From NCBI RefSeq assembly GCF_000426885.1, contig NZ_AUGF01000015.1, forward strand, positions 1 to 64,000: a stretch of 64,000 bases of DNA, read 5' to 3'. Under the pieces are notes generated by a model. The model ran no database searches and was not told where the DNA came from. It saw only the letters and a program-made list of their open reading frames with translations. The position numbers and the translations under genes are program-made. Source of the stretch: Moraxella caprae DSM 19149 (GTDB lineage Bacteria; Pseudomonadota; Gammaproteobacteria; Pseudomonadales; Moraxellaceae). Positions 10,395 to 18,426 of the stretch are shown here, piece after piece; within the stretch, counting starts at the first letter, position 1, and every line of letters starts with the position of its first letter.

Positions 10395-10436
10395 AAGTTT
10401 TCCGTAAATAAGTTAACAAATTTGATAATATACCAG

Positions 10437-11954
10437 TTATTTAAAAATAGACTCAAATTTACCCATTTCTATTTGAATGGATTTAACTTGGGTGTAATGA
10501 TCCAGTGTCATCATGCCGTTTTCACGCCCAACGCCTGATTGCTTATAGCCACCCACAGGCATTTTGGCGTCCGACTCGCCCCATGTATTGACCCAGCAAA
10601 TGCCCGCTTGCAAGGCGTGGGTAATGCGATGAGCTTTATTTAAATCAGAGGTAACCACGCCCCCTGCCAAGCCAAAAATCGTGTCATTGGCACGCTCTAT
10701 TGCTTCATCTTCATCATCATAAGTCAAAATACTCATGACGGGCCCAAAAATCTCATCGGTAACAATACTCATCTCATCGGTGCAATCAGTAAAGACGGTC
10801 GGTAGCACAAACGCCCCCTTGGACAGCGACTCGCTATGCTCGGCAAAATCATCCGCCACCGCACGCCGTCCACCAAACAGCACCGTTGCCCCTGCTTTTT
10901 TGCCCTGCTCCATATAATCAAGCACTCGCTCCATGTGGGCAAAGCTCACCAAAGGACCCATGTTGGTTGTCTCATCAGTTGGGTCGCCCAAGCGAACCTT
11001 GGGCAGGCGTGCCAAAATGGCTTGTTCAAAGGCGTGTTTTTTGGCACTTGGTACAAAAACTCGTGTGCCATTGGTACACACTTGTCCTGTGCTATAAAAG
11101 TTTGCCATCATCGCCACGTCCGCCGCCAGCTCAATGTCGGCATCATCACAAACAATCAAAGGCGACTTACCGCCAAGCTCCATGGTTACGTCTTTTAGTG
11201 ATGATGCTCCTGCAAGGCTCATCACTTTTTTGCCTGTTGCCACCGAGCCTGTAAATGAGATTTTGGCAATGTCAGGGTGTTCGGTCAGATACGCCCCCAC
11301 ATCACCACCACCTTGCACGACATTAAACACCCCGTCAGGCACGCCAGCTTGGGTATAAATCTCGGCAAGTTTTAGAGCGGTCAAAGGCGTAACTTCACTC
11401 GGCTTAAAAATCATGGCATTACCAGATGCCAAGGCAGGGGCGGATTTCCATAGGGCGATTTGAATGGGATAATTCCACGCCCCGATCCCTGCCACCACGC
11501 CAAGCGGTTCTCTTTGAGTATAAAAAAAGCTCCCTTCTTTGCCCGTGCGAAGTGGCACTTGCACTCCTTCAACGGCGGTGGCAAGCCCTGCATAATACTC
11601 CAAGACGTCCGCCCCTGTAACAATATCCACATAAGCGGTCTCGCTGATTGCCTTGCCTGTGTCCGCCGTCTCAAGGCGTGCCAGCTTATCATTTTGTTCA
11701 CGCAAAATTGCCACCGCTTTTAGCAGTATCCGAGAACGCTCCACCGCTGTCATGCTTGCCCAGATTTTTTGTCCTTCTTTGGCACTTTGTACCGCTTTAT
11801 CCACGTCCGCTTTTGAAGCACTTTGCAGTTTGGCAAGCGTGTCTGCTGTAGCAGGATTGACTGTCTCAAAAAACTCCCCGCTACTGGCGGATGCATACTT
11901 TCCGCCGATGTATAGCGATGTTTGTTCTACGTTTGGTAGTGATGACAATGCCAT
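10437..11954 (-). CDS. betB: Betaine-aldehyde dehydrogenase
   Basis: Oxidises betaine aldehyde to glycine betaine with NAD(P)+, completing synthesis of this osmoprotectant. It is an aldehyde dehydrogenase of 505 residues with the catalytic glutamate motif ELGGKSPL near residue 257 and the catalytic cysteine in [14 protein letters not shown] near residue 290. It is the first gene of the betBA operon, with an AGGAG ribosome site 8 bases before the ATG. It is divergent from betT across about 320 bases. The BetI repressor gene that often heads this operon is not present here. Confidence 0.95.
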   Translation of the reverse strand: MALSSLPNVEQTSLYIGGKYASASSGEFFETVNPATADTLAKLQSASKADVDKAVQSAKEGQKIWASMTAVERSRILLKAVAILREQNDKLARLETADTGKAISETAYVDIVTGADVLEYYAGLATAVEGVQVPLRTGKEGSFFYTQREPLGVVAGIGAWNYPIQIALWKSAPALASGNAMIFKPSEVTPLTALKLAEIYTQAGVPDGVFNVVQGGGDVGAYLTEHPDIAKISFTGSVATGKKVMSLAGASSLKDVTMELGGKSPLIVCDDADIELAADVAMMANFYSTGQVCTNGTRVFVPSAKKHAFEQAILARLPKVRLGDPTDETTNMGPLVSFAHMERVLDYMEQGKKAGATVLFGGRRAVADDFAEHSESLSKGAFVLPTVFTDCTDEMSIVTDEIFGPVMSILTYDDEDEAIERANDTIFGLAGGVVTSDLNKAHRITHALQAGICWVNTWGESDAKMPVGGYKQSGVGRENGMMTLDHYTQVKSIQIEMGKFESIFK

Positions 11955-12274
11955 AACAAGACTCCTGTATTTTTAAAAATTTATCATCAAAACTTATAAA
12001 TTTTATTCAAAGGTTGATGAAACCAAAAAGATAGGTTATGATAACAAAAAATCATCTATAACGCAAATAATTGATTTTTAATGACTTTCTTATTTAATTT
12101 GTGTAAAATGATTGTATATTTCAAATTGATTTTTGTAAACGTTTTGTAAATTTATTAGGTTTTTTGAAAACCATTTAGGGTGTGTTAAACCTTGATAACA
12201 TTCCCATAAAATAAGATGAAAATTTAGCACGCCCTAGCAATTTTATATCATTAACGAACTTGGAAGGTAACACT
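11955..12274. other. betB-betT divergent promoter region
   Basis: About 320 bases of AT-rich DNA carrying both promoters. No BetI-type gene and no convincing coding frame is present. Its right third holds the inverted-repeat element at 12175-12237. Confidence 0.5.
12175..12237. repeat. Short inverted-repeat element TAGGGTGTG, copy A
   Basis: A 63-base unit with ends TTAGGGTGTGTTAAA (12175-12189) and TTTAGCACGCCCTAG (12223-12237), which pair at 12 of 15 positions, the rest being G-U compatible in RNA. The inside (CCTTGATAACATT, then ATAAAATAAGATGAAAATTTA) recurs in reverse at 53156-53208. It ends 37 bases before the betT start codon and so probably lies in the betT leader. Confidence 0.65.
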
Positions 12275-14302
12275 ATGGAAGATACCAAATCCAAAGACGG
12301 TCGCCTAAACCGAACGGTGTTTATCTGTTCGGCGGTGATTATCGTCTTTTTTAGCTTATATACCATGCTGTTTAATGACAGTGCGTCCGCCATTTTGGAC
12401 GGTGTGCTGGCATGGGTAAGTACCACTTTTGGTTGGTATTACTTTTTTGCCGCATCGGTGTATATCATTTTTGTGCTGTTTATCGCCTGCTCTCGCTATG
12501 GCAACATCAAGCTAGGTCCCAAGCACTCCCAACCCAAGTACAGTCTTTTGACGTGGTCATCCATGCTGTTTGCCGCAGGGATTGGCATTGACATCATGTT
12601 TTTTTCGGTGGCAGAGCCTATCATGCAGTACATGAATCCGCCTGTTGGTGGCGGTCAGACCACACAGGCGGCTCGTGAAGCCTTGATGTGGACGATTTTT
12701 CACTACGGACTGACAGGTTGGTGTATGTATGCGTTGGTGGGCATTGCCCTTGGCTATTTTGCCTACCGCTACAATCTACCCCTAACCATTCGCTCGGCGT
12801 TGTACCCCATGATTGGCAAAAAGATTGATGGACCTGCCGGTCATGCTGTGGACGTGGCGGCGATTTTGGGGACGATTTTTGGTATTGCCACCACTTGCGG
12901 TATCGGGGTTGTGCAATTAAACTACGGTCTGCACGTTATTTTTGATTTGCCTGAAAACTTACTTTGGCAAATTGGGCTTATCGCCCTAGCGGTCGCCATT
13001 ACCATTGTGTCGGCAACCACAGGGGCATCCAAGGGCATCAAAATCCTATCGGAGCTTAACATTTATTTTGCCTTGGGACTTATCCTGTTTGTGCTGTTTT
13101 TGGGCAATACCGAATTTTTGCTAAACGCCATTGTCATGAACGTGGGCGACTATCTTAGCCGTTTTCCAACTTTGACACTAGACACCTTTGCTTACAACCA
13201 AACGCCCGAACAAAAACAATGGATTCAAGACTGGACGCTGTTCTTTTGGGCGTGGTGGATTGCGTGGTCGCCTTTTGTGGGGCTGTTTTTGGCTCAAATC
13301 TCAAAGGGTCGTACCATTCGTGAATTTGTCATCGGCACCTTGTCCATTCCCTTTGTGTTTACGCTTGCTTGGCTGTCAGTCATGGGCAACAGTGCCTTAA
13401 ATGAAGTCTTAGGAGGCAATCTTGCCTTTGCCGAAAAAATCATCGCACGCCCTGAGATTGGTTTTTATGAGCTGTTATCCACTTATCCTTGGTTCTCGGT
13501 AACGGCAATCATCGCCTTTGTCTCAGGACTTTTGTTTTATGTAACATCGGCAGATTCTGGGGCGATCGTGCTTAGTAATTTTAGCTTCAAAAGCCAAAAA
13601 AACACCGACACGCCCCCCATTTGGATACGCCTGTTTTGGGCGGTGGCAATCGGCATGCTGACCGCTGCCATGCTGATGACGGACGGCATCACCGCCCTAC
13701 AAAAGGCGACTATTGTCATGGGCTTGCCATTTAGCTTTGTCATGTTTTTTGTCATGGTGGGACTGTTTAAGTCGTTACGCCTTGAAGATTTTAGAGAAGA
13801 GATTACCAAAATCAATGCCGTGCCTGTGGCAGGGGGCGTGGACGTGAGCGACTGGCAAACTCGTCTGCACCGCATTACCGCCTATCCTGACACCCCAGAG
13901 ACAAAAGCGATGATGACAAATGTCTGCCTGCCTGCCCTAACTGACGTAGCAGACGCTCTACGCCAAAAGGGACTGTCGGTGCGTGTGGAATCGGTCGCCT
14001 TAGACGATGAGCCAAGCCTTGTGCAACATATGCTGACGGTGGATTATAAGGACGAGTATAACTTCGTGTATGGCATCGTCCCCGTTAAATACCCTGTGCC
14101 AGAGCGTCCAACGGTTGATGATGGGCAAGAGTTTTATTATCGCTTGGAGACGTATTTGTTTGAAGGTTTGCAAGGCAATGATTTGTCAGGCTTTAACAGC
14201 GAGCAAGTCATCAATGATGTGCTTGACAAATACGAGCGTCATCGGGCGTTTTTGCACTTAAATCGTGAAACCCCCGGCAGCCGCCCTGTGTTTCCTAAGT
14301 GA
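12275..14302 (+). CDS. betT: High-affinity choline transporter BetT (BCCT family)
   Basis: Inner-membrane carrier of the betaine/choline/carnitine family, expected to import choline by proton symport for the BetBA pathway. The 675 residues contain twelve hydrophobic helices over the first 500, with the family signatures MWTIFHYGLTGWCMYALVG (helix 3) and FFWAWWIAWSPFVGLFLAQ (helix 8). A long cytoplasmic C-terminal tail of about 150 residues is typical of osmotically tuned BetT proteins. An in-frame TTG lies 15 bases upstream, but the ATG at 12275 has a GGAAGG site at ideal spacing and was chosen. It stands divergent from betBA. Substrate is inferred from that context. Confidence 0.92.
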   Translation: MEDTKSKDGRLNRTVFICSAVIIVFFSLYTMLFNDSASAILDGVLAWVSTTFGWYYFFAASVYIIFVLFIACSRYGNIKLGPKHSQPKYSLLTWSSMLFAAGIGIDIMFFSVAEPIMQYMNPPVGGGQTTQAAREALMWTIFHYGLTGWCMYALVGIALGYFAYRYNLPLTIRSALYPMIGKKIDGPAGHAVDVAAILGTIFGIATTCGIGVVQLNYGLHVIFDLPENLLWQIGLIALAVAITIVSATTGASKGIKILSELNIYFALGLILFVLFLGNTEFLLNAIVMNVGDYLSRFPTLTLDTFAYNQTPEQKQWIQDWTLFFWAWWIAWSPFVGLFLAQISKGRTIREFVIGTLSIPFVFTLAWLSVMGNSALNEVLGGNLAFAEKIIARPEIGFYELLSTYPWFSVTAIIAFVSGLLFYVTSADSGAIVLSNFSFKSQKNTDTPPIWIRLFWAVAIGMLTAAMLMTDGITALQKATIVMGLPFSFVMFFVMVGLFKSLRLEDFREEITKINAVPVAGGVDVSDWQTRLHRITAYPDTPETKAMMTNVCLPALTDVADALRQKGLSVRVESVALDDEPSLVQHMLTVDYKDEYNFVYGIVPVKYPVPERPTVDDGQEFYYRLETYLFEGLQGNDLSGFNSEQVINDVLDKYERHRAFLHLNRETPGSRPVFPK

Positions 14303-14317
14303 CTTATCCCAAAATAA

Positions 14318-14340
14318 AAGCGTGTCAAAAGGCACGCTTT
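14318..14340 (+). terminator. Terminator after betT
   Basis: AAAGCGTG (14318-14325) pairs with CACGCTTT (14333-14340), followed by a T-run. It lies 15 bases past the betT stop. Confidence 0.8.
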
Positions 14341-14352
14341 TTTATTAAATCT

Positions 14353-14431
14353 CTTTCCAAACTAAAAATAAACCCCTATAAACACTGGGGTTGAAGTTTT
14401 TAAAAATCTATAAAAATCCGGGTTTGGAAAG
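14353..14431. repeat. Nested inverted repeats upstream of the mipA-like gene
   Basis: Outer arms CTTTCCAAAC (14353-14362) and GTTTGGAAAG (14422-14431) are perfect. Inside lies a second hairpin, AACCCC (14371-14376) with GGGGTT (14387-14392). The function is unknown. It could be a further repeat unit or a structured leader. Confidence 0.5.
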
Positions 14432-14519
14432 AAGTCTATTAAAAATCCCCCCAAACCATCATTCCCAAACTGCCATTTTTGCATTATAATAACTCTATTT
14501 TTATCCGTGAACATTCATC

Positions 14520-15275
14520 ATGAAAAAATCCTTACTTAGCCTAACCTTACTTAGCCTTAGCTTATCTGCCACCGCTCAGGACACGTCCACCCTTGACGGC
14601 TTGACCATTGGTGCCTTAGCCAGTTTTGGCTCGCACGCCTATGCCACCGATGACAAAGTGGGGGTAGTGCCACTCGTGCTATACGATAACAACTATTTTT
14701 ATGCCGAAGGCTCGGAGCTGGGTTTTTATGCTCACAAAGACAGCGAAAACTGGTTTCGTGTCGGGGCAGGCTATGAGTCTCGCCACTTTGAGCCAGATGA
14801 CGCAACCATAACCGCCCTAAAAGGCCTAAACAGCCGTAAATCCAGTGCCAATATCGTGCTAAGTTATATGCGTATCACGCCGGTGGGCGGTTTTGAGATT
14901 AAGGCAGGCACGGACATGATGGATAGAAGTGGCGGTCAAACCGTCTCACTGGCTCATCGCAGTCTATTTAAATTCTCTGATAACAAACTCACCGTCTATC
15001 CCAAATTTGGCATAAACTGGTACAGCGATGATTATAACCAATACTACTTTGGCGTATCCGAGCAAGAAAGCACCAAAACAGGCATAGACACCTACACCGC
15101 CAAATCCAGCTACTCGCCCTTTGTCTCGGTCTCTGGCAAATACCAATTTACCGACCACATCGGTGCCTTTGCCAACACTAAAGCCGAGTGGCTCTCATCA
15201 ACCCAAAAAGACAGCCCCCTAACCGATGATAAAGTGGATATTGGGGCAAATGTGGGTTTGACTTATACGTTTTAA
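14520..15275 (+). CDS. MipA/OmpV-family outer membrane protein
   Basis: Outer-membrane beta-barrel protein of the family that includes the MltA-interacting scaffold MipA and Vibrio OmpV. A signal peptide covers residues 1-19 (MKKSLLSLTLL...SATA, cut before QDTS). The mature part is rich in alternating aromatic strands (LVLYDNNYFYAEGSELGFYAHK, WFRVGAGYESRHF) and ends in an aromatic C-terminal residue (VGLTYTF), as needed for barrel insertion. The 251 residues match the family. It stands alone between betT and the bacterioferritin genes. Whether it binds a murein hydrolase or acts as a porin cannot be told from sequence. Confidence 0.85.
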   Translation: MKKSLLSLTLLSLSLSATAQDTSTLDGLTIGALASFGSHAYATDDKVGVVPLVLYDNNYFYAEGSELGFYAHKDSENWFRVGAGYESRHFEPDDATITALKGLNSRKSSANIVLSYMRITPVGGFEIKAGTDMMDRSGGQTVSLAHRSLFKFSDNKLTVYPKFGINWYSDDYNQYYFGVSEQESTKTGIDTYTAKSSYSPFVSVSGKYQFTDHIGAFANTKAEWLSSTQKDSPLTDDKVDIGANVGLTYTF

Positions 15276-15306
15276 TGGTTAAATTTATATAAGTGCTTGA
15301 TTTATC

Positions 15307-15340
15307 AAGGGCGAATGTGATTCGCCCCTATCACCCAAAA
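15307..15340 (-). repeat. Short repeat TTTTGGG-GTAGGGGCGAAT, copy 1
   Basis: Palindrome GGGCGAAT (15309-15316) with ATTCGCCC (15320-15327), followed by CTATCACCCAAAA. Read on the minus strand it matches the copies at 19872-19905 and 32560-32592. It lies just downstream of the mipA-like gene and may double as its terminator. Confidence 0.6.
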
Positions 15341-15401
15341 TAATTAGCAAATAATAAAAAGGGCAAACCCACGTTCGACCTTTTTATCGTTTATCTGCTT
15401 A

Positions 15402-15875
15402 TCAATCATCGCTTGATTGTAATTGGATGTAGTTTTGAATGCCGATATCTTCAATCTTCTCTTGCTGGGTTTCTAGCCAGTCTTCGTACTCTTCATTGCC
15501 GTCTTTTAGCTTGATGAGTAGCTCACGAGAGACAAAATCACGCTTGGCGGTACACACTTCAATGGCTTCTACCAGCACGTCATGCTTACGCTTTTCCAAA
15601 CGCAAATCACACGCCAAAATCTCTTCTACGGTCTCGCCAATCATGAGCTTACCCAAATCTTGCAAGTTTGGCAAGCCTTCAAGTAGCAAAACTCGCTCAA
15701 TCAGCTCATCTGACCATTTCATCTCACGAATGGACTGTTTAAAAAATGAGTCGTTTAGTTCTTCTACGCCCCAGTTTTTAACGATACGAGCGTGTAAAAA
15801 ATACTGGTTAATGGCAATCAGGGACTGACCCAATACCAAATTTAACTGACGGATAACGTCTTTATCGCCTTTCAT
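15402..15875 (-). CDS. bfrB: Bacterioferritin subunit BfrB (haem-binding type)
   Basis: Subunit of the 24-mer iron-storage shell. By E. coli Bfr numbering it keeps the haem ligand Met52 (IREMKW), but four of the six ferroxidase ligands are replaced: Ser18, Trp54, Asn127 and Tyr130. Glu51 and Glu94 remain. This matches the Neisseria BfrB type, which carries haem while its partner carries the iron-oxidising site. The 157-residue length is normal. It follows bfrA by 85 bases on the same strand, and the two surely make a mixed shell. Haem should pass electrons from Bfd to the stored iron for release. Confidence 0.93.
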   Translation of the reverse strand: MKGDKDVIRQLNLVLGQSLIAINQYFLHARIVKNWGVEELNDSFFKQSIREMKWSDELIERVLLLEGLPNLQDLGKLMIGETVEEILACDLRLEKRKHDVLVEAIEVCTAKRDFVSRELLIKLKDGNEEYEDWLETQQEKIEDIGIQNYIQLQSSDD

Positions 15876-15960
15876 ATTCTTACCTTTTTATTTTTAAATT
15901 TTAAACATTTAACTTCTTAAAAAAGGGTGTATGCACAACACCCCTTTGCTTGTCGCTCAC

Positions 15961-16455
15961 TTAGTGCGTGGCACCCACCATGTTAGGCTCTCCACTTTGG
16001 CTTTGTAGGTAGTTTTGTAGTCCCATAAGCTCAATCAAACGTAGTTGTTTTTCTAGCCAGTGGGCGTGGTCTTGTTCGGTGTCTTCTAACTGACGCACGA
16101 GCATATCACGAGTTACATAATCACGCTCGGCTTCACAGATGACAATGCCTTCTTTTAGGTGTTCTTGTACGGTGCATTCTAGTTCCAAATCGCTTTTTAG
16201 CATGGCAGGCACATCGGCACCGATGTTAATCTTGCCCACTTGCATATTTGGCGTACCGCCCAGCATGATGATACGGTTGATAATCAGGCGTGCGTGTAGG
16301 GTTTCATCTTCCATTTCGTGATAAATGCGGTCGTGCAATTTACCCAATTCCCATTCAGCATACATTTGTGAATGGATAAAATACTGGTCTCTGGCACCCA
16401 ACTCGCCCGCCAATAAGAAATTTAGATAATCAATGACTTTTTGAGATGATTTCAT
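15961..16455 (-). CDS. bfrA: Bacterioferritin subunit BfrA (ferroxidase type)
   Basis: Partner of the adjacent BfrB. The complete ferroxidase centre is visible: Glu18, Glu51, His54, Glu93 (a one-residue shift from Glu94), Glu127 and His130. Residue 52 is Thr instead of the haem-ligating Met. It therefore oxidises Fe(II) for storage but cannot form the usual bis-Met haem site. The two genes are exact complements, as in Neisseria BfrA/BfrB. At 164 residues it has a slightly long tail (SQSGEPNMVGATH). It is the first gene of the pair. No clear Fur box precedes it. Confidence 0.94.
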   Translation of the reverse strand: MKSSQKVIDYLNFLLAGELGARDQYFIHSQMYAEWELGKLHDRIYHEMEDETLHARLIINRIIMLGGTPNMQVGKINIGADVPAMLKSDLELECTVQEHLKEGIVICEAERDYVTRDMLVRQLEDTEQDHAHWLEKQLRLIELMGLQNYLQSQSGEPNMVGATH

Positions 16456-16872
16456 GATAAAAATCCTGTGTTAGATAAAGAAAAATCAGCCAATGCTGTA
16501 TGGGACATATCATAGCACAAAGATAAGGCTTGACAAGGGGGTATTTGTATGACAAAGGAACTGCGAACGACTTACGCTGTGAGAATGGCTATTGTAATAA
16601 CAAAAATTTTCACCTAAGAAATCATCTTAGGTGAATTGGAGAAAATGGTTTTGGCAAATAGGCTAAGTTATTGATTATGTTGTTATTTTTATTATTGATG
16701 ACAATTCCTTTTACCATTTTAATAATTTGCAAATAATAAGGCTTATTAGTTAATTTTATCAACTTGAAAATGACTATTGATTGATAATTTTAATCTAGCT
16801 AAGATTGTTCAAAGACACTTATATTTAGAAATATTACAGTAATAAATTTACCAAATATTTACAAAAATTCTA
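16456..16872. other. Intergenic region between bfd and bfrA with a strong hairpin
   Basis: This 417-base AT-rich region holds a perfect 11-base-pair hairpin, TTCACCTAAGA (16609-16619) with TCTTAGGTGAA (16625-16635) and a 5-base loop. No T-run follows on either strand, so it may be a regulatory or processing structure and not a terminator. The rest should include the bfrA promoter. I see no gene in it. Confidence 0.5.
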
Positions 16873-17067
16873 TCACACCGCCATAGCGTCCACCGCCACA
16901 TATTTGGCATGATGTTCATCAACCAAATCCTGCACCATAGGCATACAACAGCCACAGCAAGTACCGACCAGTAGCTCACTTTGCAACACTTCCACGCTAT
17001 CAACCCCTTGCAGCATGGCGGTTTTGATTTGGGTGTCTTTGATGTCATGGCAAATACAAACATACAT
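16873..17067 (-). CDS. bfd: Bacterioferritin-associated ferredoxin
   Basis: Small [2Fe-2S] protein that docks on bacterioferritin near the haem and supplies electrons to release stored iron. Its 64 residues carry the Bfd cluster ligands Cys4, Cys6, Cys38 and Cys41 (VCICH, then TCCGCC). Extra cysteines at 37 and 40 flank the second pair. The length is normal for Bfd. It lies upstream of bfrAB on the same strand, separated by 417 bases, so it probably has its own promoter, preceded by a Fur-like palindrome (17118-17139). An overlapping frame at 16848-17084 is only its shadow. Confidence 0.9.
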   Translation of the reverse strand: MYVCICHDIKDTQIKTAMLQGVDSVEVLQSELLVGTCCGCCMPMVQDLVDEHHAKYVAVDAMAV

Positions 17068-17117
17068 GGCGAAATCCTTGGCAAATACTGTTGTGGATTG
17101 GCTATTTTTTAAACGAA

Positions 17118-17139
17118 AATAAGAACGGTTATTCTTATT
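17118..17139. promoter_or_regulatory. Candidate Fur box upstream of bfd
   Basis: AATAAGAA (17118-17125) and TTCTTATT (17132-17139) form a perfect palindrome with a 6-base centre, 51 bases upstream of the bfd start. A second AT-rich, partly symmetrical block lies at 17159-17179 (AATAATTGTTATTATT). Both resemble the NATWAT-type repeats read by Fur, and bfd is commonly iron-repressed. Binding is inferred. Confidence 0.4.
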
Positions 17140-17322
17140 AACTCATGGGGTTATATTAGCAATAATTGTTATTATTTGCAAGCAAAAATTGATAATTTTT
17201 ATAAAAAAGTTTAAAAATTTTGATGAATGCAGGGATTATTTGCTGATAATGCTTTTTAAAATATGAATTTGTCTGAAAATCAATGGCTTATTCCTACAAA
17301 TCTGCTTAACATTTTGATAAAT

Positions 17323-17357
17323 AACAATCCCCAAAACATCATATTTTGGGGATTGTT
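17323..17357. terminator. Strong terminator after ilvE
   Basis: A perfect 14-base stem pairs AACAATCCCCAAAA (17323-17336) with TTTTGGGGATTGTT (17344-17357), with a 7-base loop. It lies 20 bases beyond the ilvE stop. Confidence 0.8.
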
Positions 17358-17377
17358 AAAAATTTAATCAAATTTGA

Positions 17378-18310
17378 TTATTCATCAACAAAAGACAGCC
17401 AGTGCTTGTATTTGTCATTACGCCCTTGCACCACATCAAAATACAAGGTTTGTAGTTTTTCGGTCAGCTCGCCACGTCCGCCCTTGCCAATCACACGGTC
17501 ATCATATTCACGGATTGGGGTAACTTCGGCAGCCGTACCCGTCATAAAAATCTCATCGGCAAGGTAGAACTCATCACGAGTGATACGGCGTTCTACGACT
17601 TTGATACCCAAATCATGAGCGAACTCAATAATGGTACGGCGAGTAATACCGTCCAACGCTCCGCCTGCTAGGTCTGGGGTATGCAGTTCGCCATTTTTTA
17701 CCAAAAATAAGTTCTCGCCCGAGCCTTGACATACATAGCCGAGTGGGTCCATAAGAATGGCTTCGTCATAGCCTGCTTTGGTCGCTTCTTGGTTGGCTAG
17801 GATAGATACTGGATAGTTGGCGGCGGCTTTTGCCTTACACATGGTTACGTTGGGGTGATGATGTGTGTAGCTTGATGTTTTGGCACGGATACCGTTTTTG
17901 ATACCATCTTCGCCCAGATACGCCCCCCAATGCCATGCAGCAACGGCTGAATGAATGGTATTATCTTTGGCGGCAATACCAAGCTTTTCTGAACCGACCC
18001 AGATGAGCGGACGAATATAGGCAGAAGCCAAACCATTTTCACGCACCACGTCTTTTTGGGCTTTGACCAGCTCATCATGGCTATAACGCACGTCTAGCTG
18101 AAAAATTTTGGCAGAATTAAGTAGGCGTTCGGTGTGTTCATGTAGACGGAAAATGGCGGTACGTCCGTCAGGGGTTTGATAGGCACGCACGCCTTCAAAC
18201 ACCGCCAAACCATAATGCAAGCTGTGCGTGAGTACATGGACTTTGGCATCAGGTTGGTTGATTAGTTCGCCATCTAGCCACATTTTGCCGTCTTGGGTTG
18301 CTAAACTCAT
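17378..18310 (-). CDS. ilvE: Branched-chain amino-acid aminotransferase
   Basis: PLP enzyme of fold type IV that interconverts valine, leucine and isoleucine with their 2-oxo acids, the last step of their synthesis. At 310 residues it is the standard length. Visible motifs are the substrate-side GVRAYQTPDGRTAIFRLHEH near residue 40, the PLP lysine in NVTMCKAKAAANYPVS near residue 162, and the cofactor loop GYVCQGSGENLF near residue 195. It has its own promoter region and terminator and looks monocistronic. D-amino-acid aminotransferase and ADC lyase share the fold but lack this motif set. Confidence 0.95.
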   Translation of the reverse strand: MSLATQDGKMWLDGELINQPDAKVHVLTHSLHYGLAVFEGVRAYQTPDGRTAIFRLHEHTERLLNSAKIFQLDVRYSHDELVKAQKDVVRENGLASAYIRPLIWVGSEKLGIAAKDNTIHSAVAAWHWGAYLGEDGIKNGIRAKTSSYTHHHPNVTMCKAKAAANYPVSILANQEATKAGYDEAILMDPLGYVCQGSGENLFLVKNGELHTPDLAGGALDGITRRTIIEFAHDLGIKVVERRITRDEFYLADEIFMTGTAAEVTPIREYDDRVIGKGGRGELTEKLQTLYFDVVQGRNDKYKHWLSFVDE

Positions 18311-18426
18311 AAGTTTTTCCTTGATAAAAAGAGCTTTTAATAAAATTATTTTATAAACTTAGAGCGTTCATAAAATAAAAGTAATCGCATGATTATAACA
18401 CCGTTTGGGCGTTTTGCAATAGTTTT

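Noticed and set aside
12260-12274. TTG start for betT five codons before the chosen ATG
   Set aside because: It would place the GGAAGG ribosome site inside the coding region, and the ATG at 12275 has ideal spacing.
16848-17084. A 78-codon minus-strand frame overlapping bfd
   Set aside because: The overlapping 64-residue frame has the exact Bfd cysteine pattern, so this alternative frame is a shadow.
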